NCBI RefSeq assembly: GCF_001888185.1
Contig: NZ_CP016364.1
Location: forward strand, 2,542,001 to 2,606,000
Direction: 5' to 3'
Source of the DNA: Phaeobacter porticola
GTDB lineage: Bacteria; Pseudomonadota; Alphaproteobacteria; Rhodobacterales; Rhodobacteraceae
DNA length: 64,000 nucleotides
Positions 26,344 to 34,925 of this stretch are shown here, piece after piece. The notes under the pieces were generated by a model. It was not told where the DNA came from, made no database searches, and worked only from the letters and a program-made list of their open reading frames with translations. The stretch's first letter is position 1; the number at the start of each line of letters is the position of its first letter. Position numbers and translations under genes: made by a program.

Positions 26344-26530
26344 TTCCGTCTCCTTCAATGCGGGTTCGGTCTATGCGCGACTCGGCATGCCACTCTGGGC
26401 CGGCCACGCGAACAGGGCTGCCGTTTACGCAAGCCCGGCTATAAGGGCAAGCAGATTCTTCACCTGAGACACCAAGATCCCGCATTCAGGTCTGACAAGG
26501 CCGGATGCGGCAACCAACCAACAGATACGG

Positions 26531-26755
26531 TCAAGTAAACCGACCAATTACCCGGAAAATTGCCTTGGGAATATCCTCAATCTGATAGCCCCCGGATTTG
26601 GTGCTAAAAGCATAGAGAAGCAAGCCAACCGCAAAGACAAGAAAAACCGCCGACACCCGAGGGGCGCGGCGGTCGCTTGCGGCAGACAAAAGAGCAGGGA
26701 TTGCCAGAAAGGCGAGCAAGAGCCCAAGCACCAGTGCCAGATCCGTATCCATCAC
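26531..26755 (-). CDS. Small two-helix membrane protein, unknown
   Basis: A 74-residue protein with two hydrophobic segments (residues about 5-26 and 36-50) joined by a short Arg-rich loop (SDRRAPR). Composition is in line with the neighbouring backbone. It lies between pyk (31 bases upstream) and rpmI on the same strand, and is probably transcribed with pyk. I do not recognise a family; it looks like a conserved small inner-membrane protein. Confidence 0.6.
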   Translation of the reverse strand: MMDTDLALVLGLLLAFLAIPALLSAASDRRAPRVSAVFLVFAVGLLLYAFSTKSGGYQIEDIPKAIFRVIGRFT

Positions 26756-26786
26756 GCGCGTCCTTTTGAGAAGAGACGCGATTAGG

Positions 26787-28232
26787 TTACTCCGGGTCGG
26801 TGCTGTAGATCAAACGTTCATCACAGGGTGCAACACGCAGGATGTTGGTCGTACCCGGAACATTGAAGGGCACACCAGCCGTCACAACGATCTGATCCGT
26901 CTCCCCTGCGAAACCACCGGCCCGCGCGGCACGTGCCGCACCGACCACAGCGCCCTTGAACCGTTCCTGATCCGGCGTCACCACACAGTTACAGCCCCAG
27001 CTCAGCGCCAAACGACGCGCGGTTCGATGCAGCGGCGTCAGCGCGATAATCGGCACGCCTGGTCGTTCACGTGCGGTTAGCAGCGCGGTTGTGCCACTCT
27101 GGGTGTAGCAGCAGATTGCCTTGATTTCGGTTTTCTCTGCAATCTCGCGCGCAGCCGCCACGATAGCATCGGCAACGGTGTCACCCTTGGCCGTTCGAGA
27201 CGCGGTGATGATCTGACGATAGGTGGGATCCATCTCTACCTCAGTGGCGACATTGTCCATCGTCTGCACCGCTTCGATGGGATACTGGCCAGCTGCAGAT
27301 TCCGCGCTCAGCATGATCGCGTCAGTGCCTTCATAGATGGCGGTCGCCACATCAGAAACCTCGGCGCGGGTCGGCATCGGGCTTTCGATCATGCTCTCCA
27401 GCATCTGTGTCGCCACAATCACCGGTTTGGCCGCAGCACGGCAGCGGCGAACCAAACGCTTTTGGATTGGCGGCACTGCGGACACAGGCAGTTCCACACC
27501 CAGATCCCCACGCGCCACCATGATCCCGTCAGAGGCATCCAAAATTTCATCGAAATTGTCGACGGCTGCGGGTTTTTCGATTTTCGACAGCACAGCGGCG
27601 CGGCCATCTGCCAGACCGCGTGCTTCGAACACGTCCTTGGCGCGTTGGACAAAAGACAGCGCCAGCCAATCCACGCCAAGAGCGCAGACAAATTCCAGGT
27701 CCCCGCGATCCTTTTCGGACAGCGCAGCAAGCGGCAGCACAACATCAGGGACATTCACGCCCTTGCGGTTGGAGATGGTTCCGCCGGTGGTCACAGTACA
27801 ATTAGCAAAATCATTACCGCACGTCTCAACCTTGAGACGGATCTTGCCATCGTTGACCAACAGATGGGCGCCGGGCTCCAGGGCCTCAAAAATCTCGGGA
27901 TGCGGCAGGCAGACGCGGTTCAGGTCACCCTCGGCCTTGTCCAAGTCCAGACGGAAGGACGCGCCTTCGACCAGTTCTTCCGACCCCTTGGCAAAAACGC
28001 CGACGCGTAGTTTCGGTCCCTGAAGATCGGCAAGGATCGCGATAGAGCTATCAAGATCAGCCTCCACCTTACGGATGATGGCGTGTTTGGACGCGATCTC
28101 TTCGTGGCTGCCATGCGACATGTTCAAGCGAAAGACATCGGCACCCGCCTCATGCAGCGCACGAATGGTCTCGTAGGTCTCGGACGCCGGCCCAAGGGTG
28201 GCAACAATCTTTACATTGCGCGATCTTCTCAT
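26787..28232 (-). CDS. pyk: Pyruvate kinase
   Basis: A 481-residue glycolytic enzyme converting phosphoenolpyruvate and ADP to pyruvate and ATP. The N terminus (RNVKIVATLGPAS) and FRLNMSHG are present. KIEKP at 217-221 contains the catalytic Lys, and MVARGDLGVE at 238-247 binds Mg2+ through Glu and Asp. The C-terminal regulatory domain (ICCYTQSGTTALLTARERPGVPIIALTP) is complete. The length is standard. Its promoter lies in the 325-base gap to the divergent DUF1244 gene. Confidence 0.97.
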   Translation of the reverse strand: MRRSRNVKIVATLGPASETYETIRALHEAGADVFRLNMSHGSHEEIASKHAIIRKVEADLDSSIAILADLQGPKLRVGVFAKGSEELVEGASFRLDLDKAEGDLNRVCLPHPEIFEALEPGAHLLVNDGKIRLKVETCGNDFANCTVTTGGTISNRKGVNVPDVVLPLAALSEKDRGDLEFVCALGVDWLALSFVQRAKDVFEARGLADGRAAVLSKIEKPAAVDNFDEILDASDGIMVARGDLGVELPVSAVPPIQKRLVRRCRAAAKPVIVATQMLESMIESPMPTRAEVSDVATAIYEGTDAIMLSAESAAGQYPIEAVQTMDNVATEVEMDPTYRQIITASRTAKGDTVADAIVAAAREIAEKTEIKAICCYTQSGTTALLTARERPGVPIIALTPLHRTARRLALSWGCNCVVTPDQERFKGAVVGAARAARAGGFAGETDQIVVTAGVPFNVPGTTNILRVAPCDERLIYSTDPE

Positions 28233-28557
28233 GGGGTCATCCTCTTCATCGTCTGAAACTTTGTTATCGCAAACATTGCTGCGGCGCTTATCGCCTAATT
28301 CCCATTTTGCCGCAACTCCCCTAACGCTTCATCATCAAATGGCGACAGCCAGATGACATATACACCATTCTTTCAGCACGGGACTGATCGCCCTGCTCGC
28401 TGATTGATCAGTTGCGATCACGCCTCCGATATCCTGCGACCTTTTGTAAACGGAGGTGACCTGGGCCTGCGGCCAAAGTTTATGGCGCGACAGGCTGAGT
28501 TGCCCAGCCCCGGTGCAACTGGTAATCACACACGTGTTTTCACAGATGGAGCCCGAC
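28233..28557. promoter_or_regulatory. Divergent intergenic region pyk / DUF1244 gene
   Basis: These 325 bases must hold two divergent promoters. I see short AT-rich stretches just upstream of pyk, and GGAGGTGACC at 28453-28462, a strong Shine-Dalgarno-like site not followed by a convincing gene. No RNA structure or extra gene is supported. Confidence 0.4.
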
Positions 28558-28875
28558 ATGGATAAGCAGACCCAGATCGAACTCGAAGCAGCCGCCTTTC
28601 GTCGGCTACGTCAGCATCTGATGGAAGACCGCACCGACGTTCAGAATATCGACATGATGAACCTAACCGGGTTCTGCCGCAATTGCCTGTCACGCTGGTA
28701 TCAGGAAGCCGCCAATGAGCGCGGCATCGAGATGGGCAAATCTGAGGCGCGCGAGAGCTTCTACGGCATGACCATGGACGAATGGAAAGCCAAGTACCAG
28801 AGCGACGCCTCTACCGAGAAACAGGCCGCATTCAAAACGGCTTTTGAGGAAAACGTCGGCAGGAAACCTGAGTAA
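28558..28875 (+). CDS. DUF1244 family protein
   Basis: A 105-residue alphaproteobacterial conserved protein. The core FRRLRQHLMEDRTDVQNIDMMNLTGFCRNCLSRWYQEAANERGIEM and the following FYGMTMDEWKAKYQ are the family signature. The two Cys of FCRNC may bind metal. The function is not established. The start at 28558 gives the usual length; the longer frame from 28456 is not conserved. A terminator follows. Confidence 0.88.
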   Translation: MDKQTQIELEAAAFRRLRQHLMEDRTDVQNIDMMNLTGFCRNCLSRWYQEAANERGIEMGKSEARESFYGMTMDEWKAKYQSDASTEKQAAFKTAFEENVGRKPE

Positions 28876-28909
28876 CCGTAACGGCATAGCTGGCACAGCA
28901 TCAGCCCCA

Positions 28910-28935
28910 TGAACGCCTCCTACACGGGGCGTTCA
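28910..28935 (+). terminator. Rho-independent terminator after DUF1244 gene
   Basis: TGAACGCC at 28910-28917 pairs with GGCGTTCA at 28928-28935, with TTTT immediately after. Confidence 0.8.
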
Positions 28936-28982
28936 TTTTGTGTGCATATTGACTGCGAGATCTTAAAGGCCGCGCGACTGCG

Positions 28983-29414
28983 TTAGATCACACCGATTTC
29001 GGCAAGGGCCTGTGAAAGCTCGGGCGGTAGCGGCTTTTCGGCCGCACGTCCCTTTGACAGATCCGGCGGCGTGTCTTCAGGCTTTAGATAGCGCCAGCCC
29101 TGAAAAGCTCGCCGAATTGCGATCTGGGTACGATGAATCTCAGGCTCTAGCACGATGGCACAGCGGCGGATACCGTCGCCGCCCATCACCTCGTCAAGAC
29201 GCAGAATGCGTTGACGACATTGGATTTGTCCTTTGATTACCCAATAGATCGACCCACCATTGACGACCTCTGGCTCGCGCTTGGGCCACATGCGTGTCAC
29301 ATGGCGCGGCAAGCCTTCCGGCAATTGCTTACGATACTCCGTCTGCCAGGCCTCAAGCCCGTCAACGGTTTCCGTTCCAACAGAAAGTTTCACAAGGTTG
29401 ATATAGTTATCCAC
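28983..29414 (-). CDS. DUF1489 family protein
   Basis: A 143-residue protein. The segments INLVKLSVGTETVDGLEAW, HVTRMWPKREPEVVNGGSIYWVIKG, RQRILRLDEVMGGDGIRRCAIVL and FQGWRYLKPEDTPPDL are the conserved DUF1489 pattern found in Alphaproteobacteria. The frame stays open far upstream across nrdJ, but conservation begins near 29410, and a GTG at 29414 is the best start; there is no ATG there. The function is unknown. It is divergent from nrdJ. Confidence 0.82.
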   Translation of the reverse strand: MDNYINLVKLSVGTETVDGLEAWQTEYRKQLPEGLPRHVTRMWPKREPEVVNGGSIYWVIKGQIQCRQRILRLDEVMGGDGIRRCAIVLEPEIHRTQIAIRRAFQGWRYLKPEDTPPDLSKGRAAEKPLPPELSQALAEIGVI

Positions 29415-29600
29415 AAGATGCCCACAGAGTCGTCCAGATGTTGAACACCATATTGTAGGTCCGACTGGCAGATCGACAAGGTGTTGTGTTACGATAGTGA
29501 TAATTTTCGTCTTCAACGCGGATTCATCGTTGAGGATATCCGCGCGGCTGGTGTAGTCAGGCCGCCACCTTAGCCACGACCGACCACAGGGATTCGCCAT

Positions 29601-31895
29601 ATGACCCGCTTTGCCGCCCCGATTGCCGAACAAATCTGGGATATGAAATATCGCTTTAAACAGGCCGATGGCACCCCCATCGACCAGACTGTTGAAGACA
29701 GCTGGCGGCGCATTGCGCGCGATCTGGCGCGGGCCGAAACAGACCCCAAAACCTGGGAAGACAAATTCTACAGCGCGCTGGAGGATTTTCAGTATCTGCC
29801 CGCAGGTCGCATCACCGCAGGTGCTGGTACCGCGCGCCAGGTGACCCTGTTCAACTGCTTTGTCATGGGCACTGTGCCCGACAGCATGGCGGGCATCTTT
29901 GACATGCTGAAAGAGGCCGCGCTGACAATGCAGCAGGGCGGCGGCATCGGGTATGATTTCTCTACCATTCGTCCGCGTGGCGCCGATGTGAAAGGCGTCG
30001 CTGCAGACGCCTCTGGCCCGCTGTCCTTCATGGACGTGTGGGACGCCATGTGCCGCACCATCATGTCGGCAGGCTCTCGTCGCGGCGCGATGATGGCGAC
30101 CATGCGCTGCGATCACCCCGACATCGAGGCCTTTATCACCGCGAAATCCGACCCGGCCCGCCTGCGCATGTTCAACATGTCCGTGCTGGTCACCGATCCG
30201 TTTATGGAAGCGGTGAAGGCCGATGGATCTTGGGAACTAGTGTTCGATAACAAGGTCTACCAAACCGTGCAGGCGCGGGATCTGTGGAATAAGATCATGC
30301 AGGCGACCTATGATTACGCAGAACCCGGCGTGATCTTTATCGACCGCATCAACAAGGCCAACAACCTGTCTTACGTGGAACAGATCGCGGCCACCAACCC
30401 CTGCGGCGAACAGCCCCTACCCCCCTATGGCGCCTGCCTTCTCGGCTCCATCAACCTGGCACGTCTGGTCAAGAACCCGTTCGAGAAAGACTCTGAGCTG
30501 GACCCACAGGCCCTAAAGGACTTGGTCGCGACCGCGGTTCGGATGATGGACAACGTTGTGGACGTGTCAAAATTCCCGCTGGAGGCTCAGGCTCAAGAAG
30601 CCCAGAATAAGCGCCGTATTGGCCTTGGCGTGACCGGCCTTGCCGATGCGCTCTTGATGCTTGGTCTGCGCTACGGCTCGGACGAAGCCGCGCGACAGAC
30701 CGAACACTGGCTGCACGCGATCGCCCGCGCGGCCTATTTGGCCTCGGTGGATCTGGCCAAGGAAAAAGGCGCGTTCCCGGTGTTCGACGCCGAAGCCTAT
30801 CTGGCATCCGGCACCATGATGGACATGGACGCAGATGTCCGTGACGCAATCCGCGAGCATGGCATCCGCAACGCGCTGCTGACCTCCATCGCACCCACCG
30901 GCACCATTTCGCTCTATGCTGGCAATGTGTCCTCAGGCATCGAACCGGTCTTTGCCTACGCCTATACGCGCAAGGTTCTGCAAAAAGACGGATCGCGTAC
31001 AGAAGAGGAAGTGGTGGATTACGCAGTGCAAATGTGGCGCGACAAGTTTGGCGACAAGGAACTACCCGACTATTTCGTCAACGCCCAGACCCTGCCCCCC
31101 TCCGACCACGTAAAGATGCAGGCCGCGGCCCAGAAATGGATCGACTCCTCCATCTCCAAGACCATCAACTGCCCCGAAGACATCTCCTTTGACAGCTTCA
31201 AAGACGTCTACATGCAGGCATGGGATCTGGGCTGCAAAGGCTGCACCACCTACCGGCCCAACGACGTGACCGGTTCGGTCCTGACGGTAAGCGAAAGCTC
31301 TGACAAGGCCCCCGGTGAAACAGCGGATGCACCACACGAAAGTGATATGGATGAGAACGGGGCAGAAGTGGTCTATATGTCCGAGCCGCTGGATCGTCCA
31401 CAAAGCCTCGAAGGTCACACCTACAAGCTGAAGTGGCCCGATTCCGAGCACGCGATCTACCTCACCATCAACGACATCATCATCAACGGCCACCGCCGCC
31501 CGTTCGAGGTCTTCATCAACTCCAAGAATATGGAGCACTACGCCTGGACGCTGGCCCTGACCCGCATGATCTCAGCCGTGTTCCGTCGCGGTGGCGATGT
31601 GTCCTTTGTCGTGGAAGAGCTGAAAGCGGTCTTCGATCCCCGCGGCGGCGCTTGGGTGCAAGGAAAGTACATCCCCTCCATCCTCGCAGCGATCGGCGGC
31701 GTGATCGAAACCCATATGATCGCCACCGGGTTCCTGGAGGGCGAAGGCATGGGCCTGAAATCCGATCCCAAGGCCGAGGTGGTCTCCCTCAACGCCCCGC
31801 GCAGCAAGCCCTGCCCAAGCTGCGGCCAGTATGATCTGCAAATGATCGAAGGCTGCATGACTTGCCGCAGCTGCGGCCACAGCAAATGCGGGTAA
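29601..31895 (+). CDS. nrdJ: Adenosylcobalamin-dependent ribonucleotide reductase (class II)
   Basis: A 764-residue class II RNR converting ribonucleotides to deoxyribonucleotides using B12. Cys86 (FNCFVMG) is one of the redox pair, the radical-site motif NPCGEQ is at 266-271 (N266, C268, E270), and LLGSINLARL follows. PTGTISLYAGNVSSGIEP is the phosphate-binding loop region. The C terminus ends in a zinc-ribbon-like CPSCG ... CMTCRSCGHSKCG tail that can reduce the active site. No nrdAB partner is adjacent. No cobalamin riboswitch could be recognised in the 186-base upstream gap. Confidence 0.96.
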   Translation: MTRFAAPIAEQIWDMKYRFKQADGTPIDQTVEDSWRRIARDLARAETDPKTWEDKFYSALEDFQYLPAGRITAGAGTARQVTLFNCFVMGTVPDSMAGIFDMLKEAALTMQQGGGIGYDFSTIRPRGADVKGVAADASGPLSFMDVWDAMCRTIMSAGSRRGAMMATMRCDHPDIEAFITAKSDPARLRMFNMSVLVTDPFMEAVKADGSWELVFDNKVYQTVQARDLWNKIMQATYDYAEPGVIFIDRINKANNLSYVEQIAATNPCGEQPLPPYGACLLGSINLARLVKNPFEKDSELDPQALKDLVATAVRMMDNVVDVSKFPLEAQAQEAQNKRRIGLGVTGLADALLMLGLRYGSDEAARQTEHWLHAIARAAYLASVDLAKEKGAFPVFDAEAYLASGTMMDMDADVRDAIREHGIRNALLTSIAPTGTISLYAGNVSSGIEPVFAYAYTRKVLQKDGSRTEEEVVDYAVQMWRDKFGDKELPDYFVNAQTLPPSDHVKMQAAAQKWIDSSISKTINCPEDISFDSFKDVYMQAWDLGCKGCTTYRPNDVTGSVLTVSESSDKAPGETADAPHESDMDENGAEVVYMSEPLDRPQSLEGHTYKLKWPDSEHAIYLTINDIIINGHRRPFEVFINSKNMEHYAWTLALTRMISAVFRRGGDVSFVVEELKAVFDPRGGAWVQGKYIPSILAAIGGVIETHMIATGFLEGEGMGLKSDPKAEVVSLNAPRSKPCPSCGQYDLQMIEGCMTCRSCGHSKCG

Positions 31896-32255
31896 TTTCT
31901 GGGTAGGAGCTGTTGTTGTCGATGCGGCCATAGTTATGCCAAAACCCCCGATTTTGTTTGCCACGAAGCGGGGTTAGTTTTGCCGTAGGTGCCTAACGCA
32001 CTGAATCGAAATGGTTTTGGCCGAATGGATAATTTGGCCAAAACAGACCTAAAAAGCGTGAATTGGCAGGGCAAGAGGCAGTGGGCATCGAGTAGATGGC
32101 CGTGTCAGTGTACCGTAAACAGCAGTGACTGGGGTAAATGGCTGCAAGTTTTTGTCGCGTAAATGCCTCATATACTCTGACCGCTGCCTTCCCTCCTGAT
32201 TTCCAGATCTTGCGCGGGCCCTCTTGTGAGGCCGCGAAGATCCGGAAACTCCGGT
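31896..32255. other. nrdJ 3' region up to IS21, no gene supported
   Basis: This 360-base stretch contains two hairpins. AACCCC at 31943-31948 pairs with GGGGTT at 31970-31975, followed by AGTTTTG, and could be the nrdJ terminator. TTTTGGCC at 32015-32022 pairs perfectly with GGCCAAAA at 32036-32043. The rest has no credible coding frame. It is the left junction of the accessory island. Confidence 0.55.
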
Positions 32256-32382
32256 TGTCAATGAGCGTTCAAAGTTGACCCGGTTTCAGCATTTAAAATT
32301 GACCCACCCCATGTGGCGCAAAGCCCCCAGGCGGGCCGCCCTCATATAGCGAGTCCGTCTGGGGGCTTTGCTTTCGGGACGG

Positions 32383-33114
32383 TTACTTTTCTCTGCGGCT
32401 TTTGCTCTGAGCAAAGCGATAGGACGTGTTGCCGGTTTCGATGATTGCGCAATGGTGGGTGACGCGATCCAGCAGCGCGGTGGTCATCTTGGCATCGCCA
32501 AAGACCGAGACCCACTCTCCGAACTCCAGGTTGGTGGTGATGATGACGCTGGTTTTCTCGTAGAGCTTGCTGATCAGATGGAACAGCAATGCTCCGCCAG
32601 ACTTGGGGAACGGGATGTAGCCCAGCTCGTCGATGATGACGCAATCCAGAGCCGAGAGTTGCCGGATGATCTTCCCGGCATTGCCCTCGGCCTGTTCCTT
32701 GATCAGGGCGTTGATCAGATCGACGGCGTTGAAGAAGCGTGCCTTCTTGCCGTTGGTGATCAGGGTGGTGCCCAAAGCGATGGCGATATGGGTTTTGCCG
32801 GTGCCGGTTCCGCCCACCAGGATGAGGTTGTGCGCCTCTTGGGTGAACTGCCCTGTGCAGAACGGTTCGATCTGGGTCTGGGTGATGGCGGCAGCACCAT
32901 AATCGAAGGTGGCGAAGTCCTTATGATGGGGGAACTTCGCGATCCTCATTTGATACTGGATAGAGCGCGCCCGCCGCTCTACAGTCTCCGCGTCGATCAG
33001 TTGCTTTATCGCTGTGGTCAGACTTGGTGGCTTGCGCGCGGACAGCAAATCATGTGCGCAAGCTGCCATTCCGTGCAACCTCAGGGCGGTCAGTTGGTCG
33101 ATCAGGGCGTTCAT
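32383..33114 (-). CDS. istB: IS21 transposition helper ATPase IstB (left copy)
   Basis: A 243-residue AAA+ helper that loads onto target DNA and stimulates the IstA transposase. Walker A is [15 protein letters not shown], Walker B is [12 protein letters not shown], followed by [30 protein letters not shown] (sensor and arginine-finger region). It is full length. Its start overlaps the istA stop by 4 bases, as is normal for IS21. It is intact even though istA carries a stop. Confidence 0.94.
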   Translation of the reverse strand: MNALIDQLTALRLHGMAACAHDLLSARKPPSLTTAIKQLIDAETVERRARSIQYQMRIAKFPHHKDFATFDYGAAAITQTQIEPFCTGQFTQEAHNLILVGGTGTGKTHIAIALGTTLITNGKKARFFNAVDLINALIKEQAEGNAGKIIRQLSALDCVIIDELGYIPFPKSGGALLFHLISKLYEKTSVIITTNLEFGEWVSVFGDAKMTTALLDRVTHHCAIIETGNTSYRFAQSKSRREK

Positions 33115-34610
33115 GCGGCAACCTCCTCAGTCGAGCACAGGATCTCATAGCGCTTGCAGTCGGCCTCGGGTCGCAGGGTCAGTTGCGGATAGGCATAGGC
33201 TTCGCTGAGCGGCGTGATGACCGGCTCCACCAACTGGTTAATCAGGTTGATGATGGCGGGCAGGCGGAGGGTGTTTTGTGCCACGGCCAGTTCACAAGCC
33301 ATCTCGACAACCTCGATCCCGTGATCCTGGACGAGCAGAAGCAGATCAACGAACTCCCGATCCCCGCCCTTGTCTGCCATGTAATGTTCCCTGATCTGGT
33401 GCATGGCCTCAGGCAGTTGCCAGTCCACGAAGGGTGCGCCATTGCGTAGGGCGCCGGGCTTGCGATCCAGCAGAGGAACATAGTGCCAGGGTTCAAAGTA
33501 GCTGACGTTGCGGGTGAAGCGGCGCTTATGCTCGGCGATGATATCCTGGCCCGACACCAGCATAATCCGGCCCGCATAAGCGCGCAGCGACACATGTTGA
33601 CCGGCAAAGTGGGACGGGACGCTGTAGCGGTTGCTGGCATATTGAACCAGGCAAGTGGATCGGACACGAACCGTCTTCTCAACATAGCCGTCAAAAGGCC
33701 GACCCAAGGGGCGCAGCTCGGCGCGTTCGTCTTCGAACACCTCGGCAATCGTGCGATCCTGCTGTTCGGGATGGGGACGATTGGCCAGTTCTTCACAGCG
33801 CAGGCGCAACCAGTTGTTCAGCGCATCAAGATCTTCAAAGGCAGGCTTGGGCACAAACAACCGGCCGCGCAAAAACTGGACCTGGTTCTCGACCTGCCCC
33901 TTCTCCCAACCCGCTGCGGGCGTGCAGGCAACAGGTTCCATCACATAGTGGTTCATCAGAGCCAGGAACCGGGGATGGAATATCCGGTCCTTCGAGCGGG
34001 ACACATAGGTCACCATGGTCTTGGGGTTATCAATGATCACCCGTCGTGGAACCCCGCCATAGAAAGACAGTGCCTGCACAAAAGCATCCAGAACCATCTC
34101 CTGGGCTTCGCCGGGATAGGCGATCACCAAAGGCTTGCGGCTGTGGCACAGGCGGAAATGGGCAACCTAGATCTTTTGTTCAACGCCGCCCAGGACAACC
34201 CGTTCTTCGCTCCAGTCAAACTGAAGGGCGTCACCAGCAGCAAAATGCAGGGGGATAAAAGCATCGCCAGAACCGGCGCCAGCCCGCTTCAGATCGCGGA
34301 CAAATCGCTGAACTGGAGAATAGGACCCGGTGTAGCCTTCCACCACGAGCTGCTCATAAAGCTTCTGGGCCGTTCGCCGCTCCCGACGTGGTCGCTTCTG
34401 GTCCTGATCGAACAGTTCCTGAAGCCGGAGATCAAACCCGTTGCACAGTTTGTGCCGAACCGGTGGAGCCTGGCGCTGGTAGCTCGGCGGGCTCTCATCC
34501 TTCAAATACTTCTTGATCGTGTTGCGCGATAATCCCGTCGCCCGCGCAACAGACCGGATACTGCGCCCTTCAACCAGCACCCACAGACGGATCTTCGATA
34601 CACTTTCCAT
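33111..34610 (-). pseudogene. istA: IS21 transposase istA interrupted by an in-frame TAG (left copy)
   Basis: A 500-codon frame with one internal TAG at 34167-34169 (codon 148). Upstream are the HTH (SIRSVARATGLSRNTIKKYL) and the first catalytic Asp (QFDWSE, D132). Downstream are D195 (VIIDNPKT) and E242 (WEKGQVENQ), then the Mu-like C-terminal domain. The stop separates the first Asp from the rest of the DDE triad, so without readthrough no active transposase is made. I start at Met 34610; a GTG at 34637 is in frame. The same stop occurs in the right copy. Confidence 0.88.
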
Positions 34611-34725
34611 CAATAACACCTGCTCTTTCCTCCGCACTTGAAGCGCGGATGTTAACGAAACAGGTGGGTCAATTTTACTCGCTCATAACCCACCTAAGTG
34701 GGTCAATTTCGCATGCCGATTCACA

Positions 34726-34925
34726 CGCTAGCCGCACCAAAACTCTCGCGTACATTGCTGGCGGCCAAATGCCGCTTCAGATTTTCGCGGCTGCTGCGAA
34801 CTTTTCAGGCTGGTGAGTGTTGAAGCACTAGGTCGCTAGGTCCTATACAGATAGGGGGCGTCTAGGGGGTGAAATTTTAGATTTAGAACAGTACGCTAAG
34901 TTAAAAACAATCATGGTTGGCATTG
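34726..34925 (+). promoter_or_regulatory. Upstream region of the ATPase/HNH module
   Basis: 200 AT-rich bases between the IS end and the ATPase start. They should contain the promoter; TAGAACAGTACGCTAAGTTA near 34881-34900 is AT-rich, but I cannot assign boxes with confidence. No Shine-Dalgarno is strong. Confidence 0.35.

Larger units (their letters stand above)
32256..34725 (-). mobile_element. IS21-family insertion sequence, left copy
   Basis: A 2470-base element with TGT ... ACA ends. The terminal sequences TGTCAATGAGCG and (reverse complement of the other end) TGTGAATCGGCATG form imperfect inverted repeats, each followed internally by further GACCC-type repeats. It contains istA and istB in the usual overlapping order. 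It is identical to the copy at 44947-47416 apart from one base that I found (T at 33814, G at 46505). The flanking octamers (ACTCCGGT left, CGCTAGCC right) do not match, so no target duplication remains, which points to a later rearrangement. Confidence 0.93.

Noticed and set aside
29415-29600. NrdR box or cobalamin riboswitch upstream of nrdJ
   Set aside because: ACACCATATTGTAGGT near 29446 only partly resembles an NrdR box, and no second well-spaced box or B12-box sequence could be found by eye.
28983-30116. A 377-residue minus-strand frame spanning DUF1489 and the start of nrdJ
   Set aside because: Only its last 143 codons match a family; the rest is antisense to the conserved N terminus of nrdJ. 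I keep 28983-29414 only.
32049-32261. 70-residue minus-strand frame left of the IS21
   Set aside because: No family motif, no ribosome site and overlap into the IS end; most likely non-coding.
32368-33150. Plus-strand 260-residue frame opposite istB (also 45059-45841)
   Set aside because: Mirror of an intact IstB ATPase; duplicated only because the IS is duplicated.
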